Shown here in pieces: positions 1-5,453 of a stretch of DNA of 7,516 nt. The notes beneath the pieces were generated by a model, which worked only from the letters and a program-made list of their open reading frames with translations, searched no databases and was not told the origin of the DNA. This DNA is from Methanobacteriota archaeon (lineage in GTDB: Archaea > Halobacteriota > Methanosarcinia > Methanosarcinales > Methanosarcinaceae). The stretch covers positions 1 through 7,516 of the forward strand of contig JAUPKV010000360.1 in NCBI GenBank assembly GCA_030837265.1, given 5' to 3'. The position numbers were made by a program, and so were the translations under genes. Position 1 is the first letter of the stretch, and each line of letters begins with the position of its first letter.

Positions 1-10
1 TCTTTGAATC

Positions 11-41
11 CCAACTTTCGCTTCCCGACTTTCGCTTCGGG
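11..41. repeat. Tandem 14-bp repeat ending in a hairpin
   Basis: Two adjacent 14-bp units (11-24 and 25-38, core ACTTTCGCTTC) differ at one base. A third copy lies at 125-138, also with one base changed. The second and third copies sit inside small hairpins: 24-41 (CCCGAC/TTCGGG, one mismatch) and 124-141 (CCCGAA-TTTCGC-TTCGGG, perfect 6-bp arms). The block is noncoding: the units are not multiples of three and no long frame crosses it. The function is not evident. It resembles the GC-rich intergenic repeats seen in Methanosarcina genomes (from memory). Confidence 0.75.
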
Positions 42-48
42 ATCACAG

Positions 49-63
49 AAAATCGAAGATTTT
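49..63. repeat. Short inverted repeat AAAATC-GAA-GATTTT
   Basis: This is a perfect inverted repeat with 6-bp arms and a 3-nt spacer. It belongs to the cluster of symmetric elements at the left edge of the window. It is short and AT-rich, so it could be chance, but it lies next to several other inverted repeats. Confidence 0.5.
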
Positions 64-69
64 ATGGGA

Positions 70-88
70 GTTGCGATGTAATCGCAAC
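70..88. repeat. Inverted repeat GTTGCGAT-GTA-ATCGCAAC
   Basis: This is a perfect inverted repeat with 8-bp arms and a 3-nt spacer. It could be a protein-binding palindrome or the stem of a small hairpin. No gene edge lies within 500 bp inside the window, so a regulatory target, if there is one, may lie to the left of the window. Confidence 0.6.
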
Positions 89-176
89 AGCACGAGGTCC
101 TTTTCGGTCGCTACGCTCCCTCACCCGAATTTCGCTTCGGGAGCCCGAGGTCCTTTTCGATCGCTACGCTCCCTCA
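89..176. repeat. Direct repeat pair, 31-35 bp units
   Basis: Positions 93-123 recur at 146-176 with one mismatch (G107 against A160). Extending left to 89 and 142 gives 35-bp units with two mismatches. The period is 53 bp, not a multiple of three, so this is not a coding repeat. Each unit contains TCGCTACGCTCCC. The spacer carries the perfect CCCGAA/TTCGGG hairpin at 124-141. GCTCCC (115-120) can alternatively pair with GGGAGC (139-144). There are only two copies and no uniform repeat-spacer pattern, so it is not a CRISPR array. It is best read as an intergenic repeat family. Confidence 0.8.
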
Positions 177-244
177 AGAAGACTGAATTCTTAATTTCGC
201 TTTTCTAGTTTATTCAGGTACCAAAATTCGGTTCTCTAAAAACT

Positions 245-253
245 ATATAAAAA
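245..253 (+). promoter_or_regulatory. Possible TATA box (distal)
   Basis: TATATAAAA preceded by an A-rich stretch matches an archaeal box A with a plausible upstream BRE. It predicts transcription starting near 275. If it serves the gene at 606, the leader would be about 330 nt, which is long but not unusual for Methanosarcina. It may instead drive a separate short RNA. Confidence 0.4.
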
Positions 254-458
254 GCACAGCACTTCTGTCTTTTTTCATCTTGAATTTGCGAAGATCATAA
301 ATCTAATTTCAGAATTAAAATACGTGAAAAATTCTATTTGTACCTGATGAAATTATTAAATGATCAATAGATTCATTAGATTTGTGAAAATCCTAATCGG
401 TATAAATCTGTAAAACCAGGCTAGATAGGCACTGAGTTCCTTTATAATCGGTTTCTAA

Positions 459-466
459 TTTATATT
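459..466 (+). promoter_or_regulatory. Possible TATA box (proximal)
   Basis: TTTATATT resembles the methanogen box A (TTTATATA). A start about 25 bp downstream, near 490, would give a leader of roughly 115 nt for the gene at 606. The surroundings are AT-rich, so chance matches are expected. Either this box or the one near 245 could be the real promoter. Confidence 0.35.
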
Positions 467-590
467 TCTTTGGTCATTATATGTCAGGAATATAATTCAT
501 TTTTGATACAATTTGAAATTAGAGACATGTCTTTCAGGAGTTTAATTTCGATTGTGTTATGTTACCAAGATTGTCAGATTGAACTATATG

Positions 591-598
591 AAAGGGGG
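591..598 (+). promoter_or_regulatory. Ribosome binding site deciding the ATG at 606
   Basis: AAAGGGGG lies 7 nt before the ATG at 606. This supports that start over the in-frame ATGs at 552 and 588, neither of which has a purine-rich site at the right distance. The residues between 552 and 606 also look unlike the compositionally biased protein that follows. Confidence 0.7.
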
Positions 599-605
599 TT
601 TTTAC

Positions 606-860
606 ATGGGAGAAAGTGGGATGCATGGTGGAATGCACGAAGGCGGAATGCATGAAGGCGGCCCGATGTCTGAGATATTAGAAATGCTGAGTGAAGAACA
701 GAAAAGAAAAATTATTGCAATGAAACTTGAAATGAAGTATAAATTTATGGAAATGAAAGTAGAAGAAATGCATAAGATGATTGAGCTTAAGAAAAAAGCT
801 ATGGAAAACATCAAAGAAGTCCATGAAATGATCAAACAGGGAAAGGGCGGTTCCTGGTAA
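606..860 (+). CDS. Small Met/His-rich protein, function unknown
   Basis: This encodes 84 residues, starting at the ATG 7 nt after AAAGGGGG. I do not recognise a named family. The N-terminus (residues 6-19) is a threefold Met-His-Gly/Glu-Gly-type repeat, visible in the DNA as near-identical ATGCA-containing units. Residues 21-78 are charged and probably one long amphipathic helix or helical hairpin, with Met spaced throughout. Overall there are 14 Met and 5 His in 84 residues and no Cys. It has no signal peptide or membrane segment, so it is probably cytoplasmic. The LSEEQ stretch (28-32) followed by Met-rich helix loosely recalls CpxP/Spy-type metal-stress proteins, but those are exported and this resemblance may be superficial. 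Met and His clusters suggest binding of a soft metal (copper or nickel), which is inference. It stands alone on the plus strand and converges with the G3E GTPase gene. The strong RBS, biased composition and clean stop argue that it is real. Confidence 0.75.
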   Translation: MGESGMHGGMHEGGMHEGGPMSEILEMLSEEQKRKIIAMKLEMKYKFMEMKVEEMHKMIELKKKAMENIKEVHEMIKQGKGGSW

Positions 861-908
861 CAGAGCACGTAGGTCTGGAGGAAAGTCCTATCGATAAATT
901 TTTAATGT

Positions 909-915
909 AAAAAAA
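909..915 (-). terminator. Possible oligo-T terminator for the minus-strand block
   Basis: Seven A on the plus strand read as a T7 run on the minus strand, about 90 nt after the stop of the G3E GTPase gene. Archaeal termination commonly uses T-runs without a strong hairpin. The call rests on position and the run alone. Confidence 0.35.
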
Positions 916-972
916 GTTCAATAACTATTTCTTCAACACCCTGTTTAATTTTTCTTTTCTGCTAAATATTCA

Positions 973-1008
973 ATTCTCTTCAGTTTTTTAATTCTCTTTA
1001 GTTTTTTA
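973..1008 (+). terminator. Tandem 18-bp T-rich repeat, likely terminator of the small gene
   Basis: Two adjacent 18-bp units (973-990 and 991-1008) differ at one base (C981 against T999), and each ends in a T6 run followed by A. They lie 113 nt after the stop of the Met/His-rich gene and fit archaeal oligo-T termination for plus-strand transcription. The second unit overlaps the stop codon of the convergent GTPase gene (complement of 1006-1008), so the repeat defines the boundary between the two transcripts. Confidence 0.5.
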
Positions 1009-2154
1009 TTTCTTTACAAGACTTATTGTTTTCTGCACATGTTTAGGTTCCTGGATTTCTGGCTCGTGGGCATGTTCCAGTTTATGAACTCGTATCCCTC
1101 TCTTTTCAAAAATATTCTGGGCTGAGCTGTTTACGGCTTCTTTGATTGCTGTCTTATTTACATTCGAGACCGCTGAAAGGATTTTAAATTTCGGAACTGC
1201 ACCCTCTTCAGATTTGATAATCTGCTCCTGAGGCTCTTCATAATAGGCAGTGACGCTTTGTTTTATGGTTTCGGAACCATTGTCCAGAAATAGTTTGATG
1301 TGCCCAACAAATTCCGGGTTTAGTATAAGCACTTTCTCTTTTATAGCATTCATTAATTCGATTGTTATTTCTCTCGCTGCCTCAGTGCTTAAATTTTCAT
1401 TTTTAACTGCAAATTCTGCAGAATAACTGCCAACTCCAGAAGCTTCAATTGAATTTTCAGTTTCCTGCGAGGCAAAGTCAATCTTTTCCCCCTCACATTT
1501 CTCTGGTTTTTTCTCTGCCATGCTTGTTGGAAATTCATCTGGCACTTCTGCAGTATCAGGGAGCACTATCCGCATGAATTGCTCAAATTTTTCATCAGCG
1601 TTTTTTCCCGAAAGCAGAACTATTCTGGCTTTCGGATTAAGCTGATGGACAGACTCTTCGAGGATTGGAAGCCGAATAGTTTCTATAAGGTCAACCTTGT
1701 TAATCCCGAGGATTTCCGCATCTATGATCTGCCTCATGGCGAAATCTTTTACTTCTTTCATCAGATGCTTAAAGCGGCTGCCATCGATAAGAGTGACCAG
1801 GGGGGCGATTTTTACCTTATCTCCAAGGTTCATGAGCTCTATTTCGTTCTTTATCACATGAGGGAATGCAATGCCTGTAGGTTCTATCATCAGGATGTCA
1901 GGCGTGTATTCTTTTGCAAGGAGGGTAATCGTAGTCCTTAACCCTACTTTAAGGGAGCAGCAAATGCATCCGCTGGTTATCTCCTTTGTATCAAACCCGA
2001 AGCGTTTGATCACATCTCCATCGATGCCGATTTCCCCAATCTCATTAACGATAATTGCTACCTTTTTCCCCCTCTCAGCCAGGTATTTCCCCATATTGAT
2101 GATTGTAGTGGTTTTCCCGCTTCCCAGGAATCCCCCCACAACAATAACCTGCAA
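1006..2154 (-). CDS. CobW/COG0523-type G3E GTPase, putative metal chaperone
   Basis: This encodes 382 residues of the G3E P-loop GTPase family, whose members use GTP hydrolysis to load metals or cofactors into enzymes. The Walker A motif GFLGSGKT is at residues 8-15. The NEIGEIGIDG stretch (37-46) is typical of COG0523. The family metal-binding CxCC motif is GCICC with C63, C65 and C66. A switch/Walker B-like EPTG is at 91-94, and the base-specificity motif NKVD at 152-155. Residues about 205-255 form an acidic, low-complexity linker, and the C-terminal part (about 260-355) does not show an obvious standard CobW_C sequence. The tail (357-372) has four His (357, 361, 363, 372). The start is TTG at 2154, with a strong GGGAGGA site 8 nt upstream and no nearby in-frame ATG. 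It lies 80 nt downstream of ramA on the same strand and is probably co-transcribed. A role in zinc supply to MtbA or in corrinoid/cobalt handling is inference. The family is secure but the substrate is not. Confidence 0.9.
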   Translation of the reverse strand: MQVIVVGGFLGSGKTTTIINMGKYLAERGKKVAIIVNEIGEIGIDGDVIKRFGFDTKEITSGCICCSLKVGLRTTITLLAKEYTPDILMIEPTGIAFPHVIKNEIELMNLGDKVKIAPLVTLIDGSRFKHLMKEVKDFAMRQIIDAEILGINKVDLIETIRLPILEESVHQLNPKARIVLLSGKNADEKFEQFMRIVLPDTAEVPDEFPTSMAEKKPEKCEGEKIDFASQETENSIEASGVGSYSAEFAVKNENLSTEAAREITIELMNAIKEKVLILNPEFVGHIKLFLDNGSETIKQSVTAYYEEPQEQIIKSEEGAVPKFKILSAVSNVNKTAIKEAVNSSAQNIFEKRGIRVHKLEHAHEPEIQEPKHVQKTISLVKK

Positions 2155-2162
2155 GTTCTTGT

Positions 2163-2169
2163 CCTCCCT
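2163..2169 (-). promoter_or_regulatory. Ribosome binding site supporting a TTG start
   Basis: On the minus strand the sequence reads AGGGAGG-AC, ending 8 nt before a TTG. The protein that follows begins directly with the beta-strand and P-loop expected for the family. Together these make TTG (2154-2152) the most likely initiation codon of the GTPase gene. Confidence 0.75.
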
Positions 2170-2234
2170 ATGTGTGTCTAAAATCTTTTCTTCTTTTCAA
2201 ATAAGTTAATTTATCTCGAATAAATTTATTTCCC

Positions 2235-3854
2235 TCAGTATCCAGTTACTGTAAGTTCATTCCAATTAAACCTCTCATCAGGACAAACACGTTGACAGCG
2301 CTGACAGTTTGCTCCGTCACAAAGATCTGTCCTTATTTTTATAATCCCTCTGTCATCCATCCTGAGAGCTCCGTTAGGACAAACAGTTACGCACTTACGA
2401 CAGCTATAATTTCCCTCAACAGATGTTGTGAGGTAGGTGCCAACTTTTTCCAGTACTTCAAGTCCTTCATCCCCAAGGTCAGGAATATCCCTTTCGACCT
2501 GACGTTCGATTTTCAGGATAGGGGAGGGTTTATCTATAATGGGAAGTTTTTTCTTTTTCAAGAACTTCTGGAGCATAGTAAAATTCATGCCTTCATTCCA
2601 GTAGGCAAGCTCCAGTAGATAAGCTTCTTTGAAGGCCTCAGAGGTTGCAAACATTACATGGGTACCCAATATTTCTTTCGCAATTCGCTGAAGTTCCCAG
2701 AGCCTTTCTTCGGAAAGCAGGATTTCCCGGGCAACAGCCAATGAAGTATTTCCGATTTGGGAAACATAATGCGTATTGTAGGGGATCATTCCTATATGGT
2801 GAGCTTTTGCAGCGTCCATGTATGTCCCTGCAGCTCCTGACATGTAAGTCACTTGAAGGTCTTCCATGTCAATTCCTGCTACTGCACAGAGTGTAATATG
2901 TCCTGCCCGAAGTGCTCCTATAGCTCTTCCTGCTTCGAGAAGGTCTTTGTTTGTGAATTTGATCCCGCTCTGTAGGTAAATAACGCCATCAGGAGTCTGG
3001 ATTTTTGGAAGAACTATCATTTTGTTCCTGATCCCTGCTTCTATAAGAGCAATAACTCCTGTCCCGGTCATCCCTTTCGCAGTTATTTCTCCCTTTTCCA
3101 CCACTTCACCGGTTTTTGGGTTTACAAGATCTCCCTTGACTGTTTTCATGTCTTTATCAAGAACGTAGCAGCGCAGATTTTCCCCTTCAAATTCCACATC
3201 GCAGATGGTGTGCGGAGAAGCAATAGACCCGTATTCGATCTCCTGGCCTTCTAAAGCTGGCCCGGCAGCAGCTGATCCCGTATAAATAATCCCATTTGCT
3301 TTGAGAGCCATCTCTGCATTTGTACCATAGTCCGTTGCAATTGCAATTTCATCACTTTCGATCATACCTGCTTTTACAATCAGAGCAAGTGCGTCAGCTC
3401 CTACTTCATGTTTAATTGCGGGAGGTACAAGTAATTTGCAATTTGTGGCTTCTTCAAAACCCTCAATTTCTATCAGAGATATAATTCGAGCATCCCTGTT
3501 TTGCTCTTCTATATGGTATTTTTGTTTTTTACGTTCTCCGGCATATGCCAGATCTTCGATAGGTATTCCCTGGAAGATAGAAAGTTGAATGGGGTTTCCA
3601 CATATTGAAAGTTTCTCCATTTCCTCAACTTTTACTCCAAGCGTTGTAAGTATGTTTTTTACAGCTGTTACCGAGAGTTTATGAGCTTTATCAAGTCCGT
3701 AATGAATTGCAAAATCGAGGTGATCCATTACGTTTGCTCCGGGTAAGGGATTCCGCAGAGTAATGACAGTTTTCTTGATATTGCCGTTTTCCAGGTCGAT
3801 TTTCTGGGCTCTAAAACCGCTGGTTCCAAGGTCAATTGCGACTCCTGTTTTCAT
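2235..3854 (-). CDS. ramA: RamA-type ATP-dependent corrinoid protein reductive activase
   Basis: This encodes 539 residues, the size known for RamA. RamA uses ATP to reduce inactive Co(II) in methylamine corrinoid proteins (MtmC, MtbC, MttC) to methyl-accepting Co(I). The N-terminal and central parts show actin/Hsp70-like (ASKHA) nucleotide-binding motifs: AIDLGTSG (6-13), ATDYGTNAEM (173-182) and the glycine-rich MSGAAGTYMDAA (338-349). The C-terminus is a ferredoxin-like domain with C485-x2-C488-x3-C492-P and C512-x4-C517-x2-C520-x3-C524-P for iron-sulfur clusters. Only seven Cys are visible there, because N482 stands where a classical two-[4Fe-4S] ferredoxin has its first Cys. Unlike bacterial RACo activators there is no N-terminal [2Fe-2S] domain. 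The ATG at 3854 follows GGAGAGGG. The gene ends with TGA. It lies downstream of the mtbA-like gene and upstream of the G3E GTPase gene on the same strand. Paralogs serving other methyltransferases exist in Methanosarcina, so the exact paralog is inferred from the mtbA neighbour. Confidence 0.9.
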   Translation of the reverse strand: MKTGVAIDLGTSGFRAQKIDLENGNIKKTVITLRNPLPGANVMDHLDFAIHYGLDKAHKLSVTAVKNILTTLGVKVEEMEKLSICGNPIQLSIFQGIPIEDLAYAGERKKQKYHIEEQNRDARIISLIEIEGFEEATNCKLLVPPAIKHEVGADALALIVKAGMIESDEIAIATDYGTNAEMALKANGIIYTGSAAAGPALEGQEIEYGSIASPHTICDVEFEGENLRCYVLDKDMKTVKGDLVNPKTGEVVEKGEITAKGMTGTGVIALIEAGIRNKMIVLPKIQTPDGVIYLQSGIKFTNKDLLEAGRAIGALRAGHITLCAVAGIDMEDLQVTYMSGAAGTYMDAAKAHHIGMIPYNTHYVSQIGNTSLAVAREILLSEERLWELQRIAKEILGTHVMFATSEAFKEAYLLELAYWNEGMNFTMLQKFLKKKKLPIIDKPSPILKIERQVERDIPDLGDEGLEVLEKVGTYLTTSVEGNYSCRKCVTVCPNGALRMDDRGIIKIRTDLCDGANCQRCQRVCPDERFNWNELTVTGY

Positions 3855-3985
3855 ATTTTACCCTCTCCAAGTTAAGGTTCAATCTTCAGTATGCCAGACC
3901 TTATCTGAATTTAATGGACCTCATGTAAAGTCAAAAGCCTAAATATGTTAATTTGGAATCCTCATTCCTGAGATTTCCCGGGCAA

Positions 3986-3995
3986 AAATATAAAA
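3986..3995 (-). promoter_or_regulatory. Possible TATA box for ramA
   Basis: On the minus strand the sequence reads TTTTATATTT. This resembles box A and would place transcription initiation near 3960, giving a leader of about 105 nt before ramA. The same T-rich stretch follows a hairpin (4040-4003) and could instead mark termination of mtbA transcripts. Confidence 0.4.
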
Positions 3996-4002
3996 CGGGG
4001 CA

Positions 4003-4040
4003 GGATTTCCGGATCCGTAAAGGAAAGAATTCCGAAATCC
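4003..4040 (-). repeat. Inverted repeat between mtbA and ramA
   Basis: GGATTTCCGGA (4003-4013) pairs with TCCGAAATCC (4031-4040), giving a 10-bp stem with one bulged C and a 17-nt loop. On the minus strand it lies about 30 nt after the mtbA stop and is followed by a T-rich stretch. It could be a terminator or an RNA processing/stability hairpin for mtbA mRNA. It also abuts the possible ramA promoter. Confidence 0.55.
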
Positions 4041-4071
4041 GCCCACAAAGAAAATACAAATTGTTTTTGAT

Positions 4072-5091
4072 TTAAGCGAAGTATTCGTCCCTTGCTGAGA
4101 CCATTGCTTTGATGTTCTCGAGTGGAGTCATGGGTGCAATCCCACAGCCGGGAGCAAGCACATCGACACCCTCTTCAAGAGCGTGTTTGGCTTCTGCTTT
4201 TATTTTGTCAATAGGGCCAGGCAGCAGGGTAAAGGGACTGGAGATATTTCCAATGAACCTTGCCCTGTCTCCAATAACTTCCTTTGCTTTCTTAGGGCTG
4301 CCAATCTTCTCTTCAACACTGAGACCCTCAAAACCGCAGTCGGCCATATCGCTGAGGATTGGGTTTACATTTCCACAAATGTGGAGCACGGTCACAGAGT
4401 TAACACTTGAGGAGAACTTCTGCAGTCTTGCCTTAAGGAATTTTTTGAAAGAATCCGGACTCATGAGGTCAGGAGAGGCAACCGGATCTGCAACGGAAAT
4501 AATATCTGCACCTGCTTCGACAAGTGCGTTTGCGTACATAATTGCAGCTTCTGTGGCAATATCCAGGGCCTGCTCAAAAAGGTCAGTTTTCTTAAGTGAC
4601 CATTTCATGAAGGACTTTACACTTACCAGATCGGAAGCAATTGTGATCGGACCTTCCATACCTCCAATGATCGGGACATCTGGCCCTACTTTTTCCCTGA
4701 TAATTTTTATGGCTTCGAGTACTGCTGGGATTCTGCCGTTCTGCAACAGGTCTGCGGGAACGTTTGCTCCTTCAAGGTCCTTGGGATAAGGATGAGCGGT
4801 GACAGAGGGCTGCCTGTTCTTTGTTCCCATGTTGATTTCACATCCCATGGCTTCGACCAGAACTGTAAGGCAGTAAGGGACTCTTACAGCTTCAAGTCCG
4901 CTGAGTTCGTGATTGGCAATTGCCAGCTTTGCCATTAATTCTGGATTAGTGTGAGCTTCAGGCCATGAGGCTCCTACAACATCCATGAGTTCCACAATTC
5001 CGGTCTGTGTTACTGAACAAACAGGTACTTTGTCAACAGGCTTACCTTCAAGGGCGGCTAAAAGTCTTGTTTTTAATGTAAATTCACTCAT
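4072..5091 (-). CDS. mtbA: Methylcobamide:CoM methyltransferase (methylamine-type)
   Basis: This encodes 339 residues, the full length of the MtbA/MtaA family (uroporphyrinogen decarboxylase-like TIM barrel). The cytoplasmic zinc enzyme moves the methyl group from a methylated corrinoid protein to coenzyme M, making methyl-CoM for methane formation. Zinc ligands of the His-x-Cys...Cys type are visible: H237, C239 and C316 (in LHICGN and PGCGIAP). The N-terminus (LKTRLLAALEGKPVDKVPV) is typical of the family. MtbA serves methylamines and MtaA serves methanol. The two are close in sequence, and the adjacent ramA is the main reason for choosing MtbA. The ATG at 5091 is preceded by AAAGG with 9 nt spacing. 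The SD lies in a small AGGT/ACCT palindrome (5092-5103). Upstream are a TATA box (5152-5161) and a perfect inverted repeat. The gene is intact, ends with TAA, and has no in-frame UAG. Confidence 0.87.
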   Translation of the reverse strand: MSEFTLKTRLLAALEGKPVDKVPVCSVTQTGIVELMDVVGASWPEAHTNPELMAKLAIANHELSGLEAVRVPYCLTVLVEAMGCEINMGTKNRQPSVTAHPYPKDLEGANVPADLLQNGRIPAVLEAIKIIREKVGPDVPIIGGMEGPITIASDLVSVKSFMKWSLKKTDLFEQALDIATEAAIMYANALVEAGADIISVADPVASPDLMSPDSFKKFLKARLQKFSSSVNSVTVLHICGNVNPILSDMADCGFEGLSVEEKIGSPKKAKEVIGDRARFIGNISSPFTLLPGPIDKIKAEAKHALEEGVDVLAPGCGIAPMTPLENIKAMVSARDEYFA

Positions 5092-5134
5092 AGGTCATTA
5101 CCTTTTGATTATATCTTTGTAAAGTTAGGTTTTT

Positions 5135-5150
5135 ATTGTCACTTGACAAT
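5135..5150 (-). promoter_or_regulatory. Perfect inverted repeat, possible operator of mtbA
   Basis: ATTGTCA-CT-TGACAAT has 7-bp arms and a 2-bp spacer. It lies immediately downstream of the mtbA TATA box and just upstream of the predicted transcription start (about 5130). A repressor bound here would block preinitiation complex assembly. This is inference from position and symmetry. Confidence 0.5.
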
Positions 5151-5151
5151 T

Positions 5152-5161
5152 ATTTATAAAT
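5152..5161 (-). promoter_or_regulatory. Likely TATA box of mtbA
   Basis: The minus strand reads ATTTATAAAT, a good archaeal box A. It lies about 60 nt before the mtbA ATG, predicting a start near 5130 and a leader of roughly 40 nt. Confidence 0.6.
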
Positions 5162-5226
5162 CTAATTTTTCTATTTCATATCAGGACTAAAACATACGAT
5201 GTCCTTAAGTGTCAATGGAAAACTAA

Positions 5227-5252
5227 GGGTGTGCCAAAAAGATGACACACCC
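5227..5252. repeat. Inverted repeat GGGTGTG/CACACCC
   Basis: GGGTGTG (5227-5233) pairs with CACACCC (5246-5252). The stem can extend three more positions inward with one mismatch, leaving a short A-rich loop. No gene ends here. It could be a hairpin of an intergenic repeat or the end of a decayed insertion element. No transposase frame or matching distal end was found, so the nature is unresolved. Confidence 0.5.
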
Positions 5253-5424
5253 TGGGACCGCCTTTTGGCTTCGCATAGCAGGGACGAGAAAATGGAGTAA
5301 ACAACAGTACTCAACGCCTTACTATGCATCAGAATTAGAACATTTTTTTAGTAAACAAATTATAAAACTTAATTGTTGGGAATTTTTTTTTGCCCTATTT
5401 CTAATAAATAGCTCAGTAAATTTT

Positions 5425-5453
5425 GATCAGATTGTCTGATCCCTTTTCTGATC
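5425..5453 (+). promoter_or_regulatory. Triple TCTGATC half-site cluster
   Basis: GATCAGA-TTG-TCTGATC (5425-5441) is a perfect inverted repeat with 7-bp arms. A third TCTGATC follows at 5447-5453, twelve bases after the second. The cluster directly abuts a TATA-like TTTTATAC (5454-5461). This layout fits an operator next to the BRE/TATA of the downstream gene. Alternatively, the hairpin followed by CCCTTTT could be a terminator, but no convincing gene ends there. Confidence 0.5.

Larger units (their letters stand above)
181..605. other. Gene-free AT-rich region upstream of the small gene
   Basis: No credible coding frame is seen here on either strand. The DNA is AT-rich, with two TATA-like boxes on the plus strand (near 245 and 459) and stop codons in all frames. 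It most likely holds the promoter and a leader of the Met/His-rich gene at 606. It could also encode a small noncoding RNA starting near position 275, but no conserved fold was recognised. Confidence 0.55.

Noticed and set aside
11..176. CRISPR array
   Set aside because: The repeats occur only two or three times with unequal spacing, and there are no uniform spacers.
347..435. Box C-like TGATGA and box D-like CTGA as a C/D guide RNA
   Set aside because: The boxes are about 80 nt apart, there are no clear C'/D' boxes between them, and no terminal stem is visible.
552..605. N-terminal extension of the small gene from ATG 552 or 588
   Set aside because: Neither ATG has a suitable SD, whereas AAAGGGGG sits 7 nt before the ATG at 606.
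470..655. Open frame of 61 codons on the plus strand
   Set aside because: It overlaps the Met/His-rich gene in another frame, lacks a ribosome binding site, and its last third is just an out-of-frame reading of the repeat-rich gene start.
1579..2209. Plus-strand open frames opposite the G3E GTPase gene
   Set aside because: They are shadows of a gene with all family motifs on the minus strand, and no homology or ribosome binding site is apparent.
4109..4789. Long plus-strand open frame of 226 codons opposite mtbA
   Set aside because: It is antisense to a clear, intact methyltransferase gene, with Ser/Pro/Ala-rich composition typical of a mirror frame and no recognisable domain.
5242..5439. 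65-codon open frame, considered as a transposase remnant
   Set aside because: It has no SD, no catalytic motif and no recognisable protein family. It runs through T-runs and into the TCTGATC palindrome.
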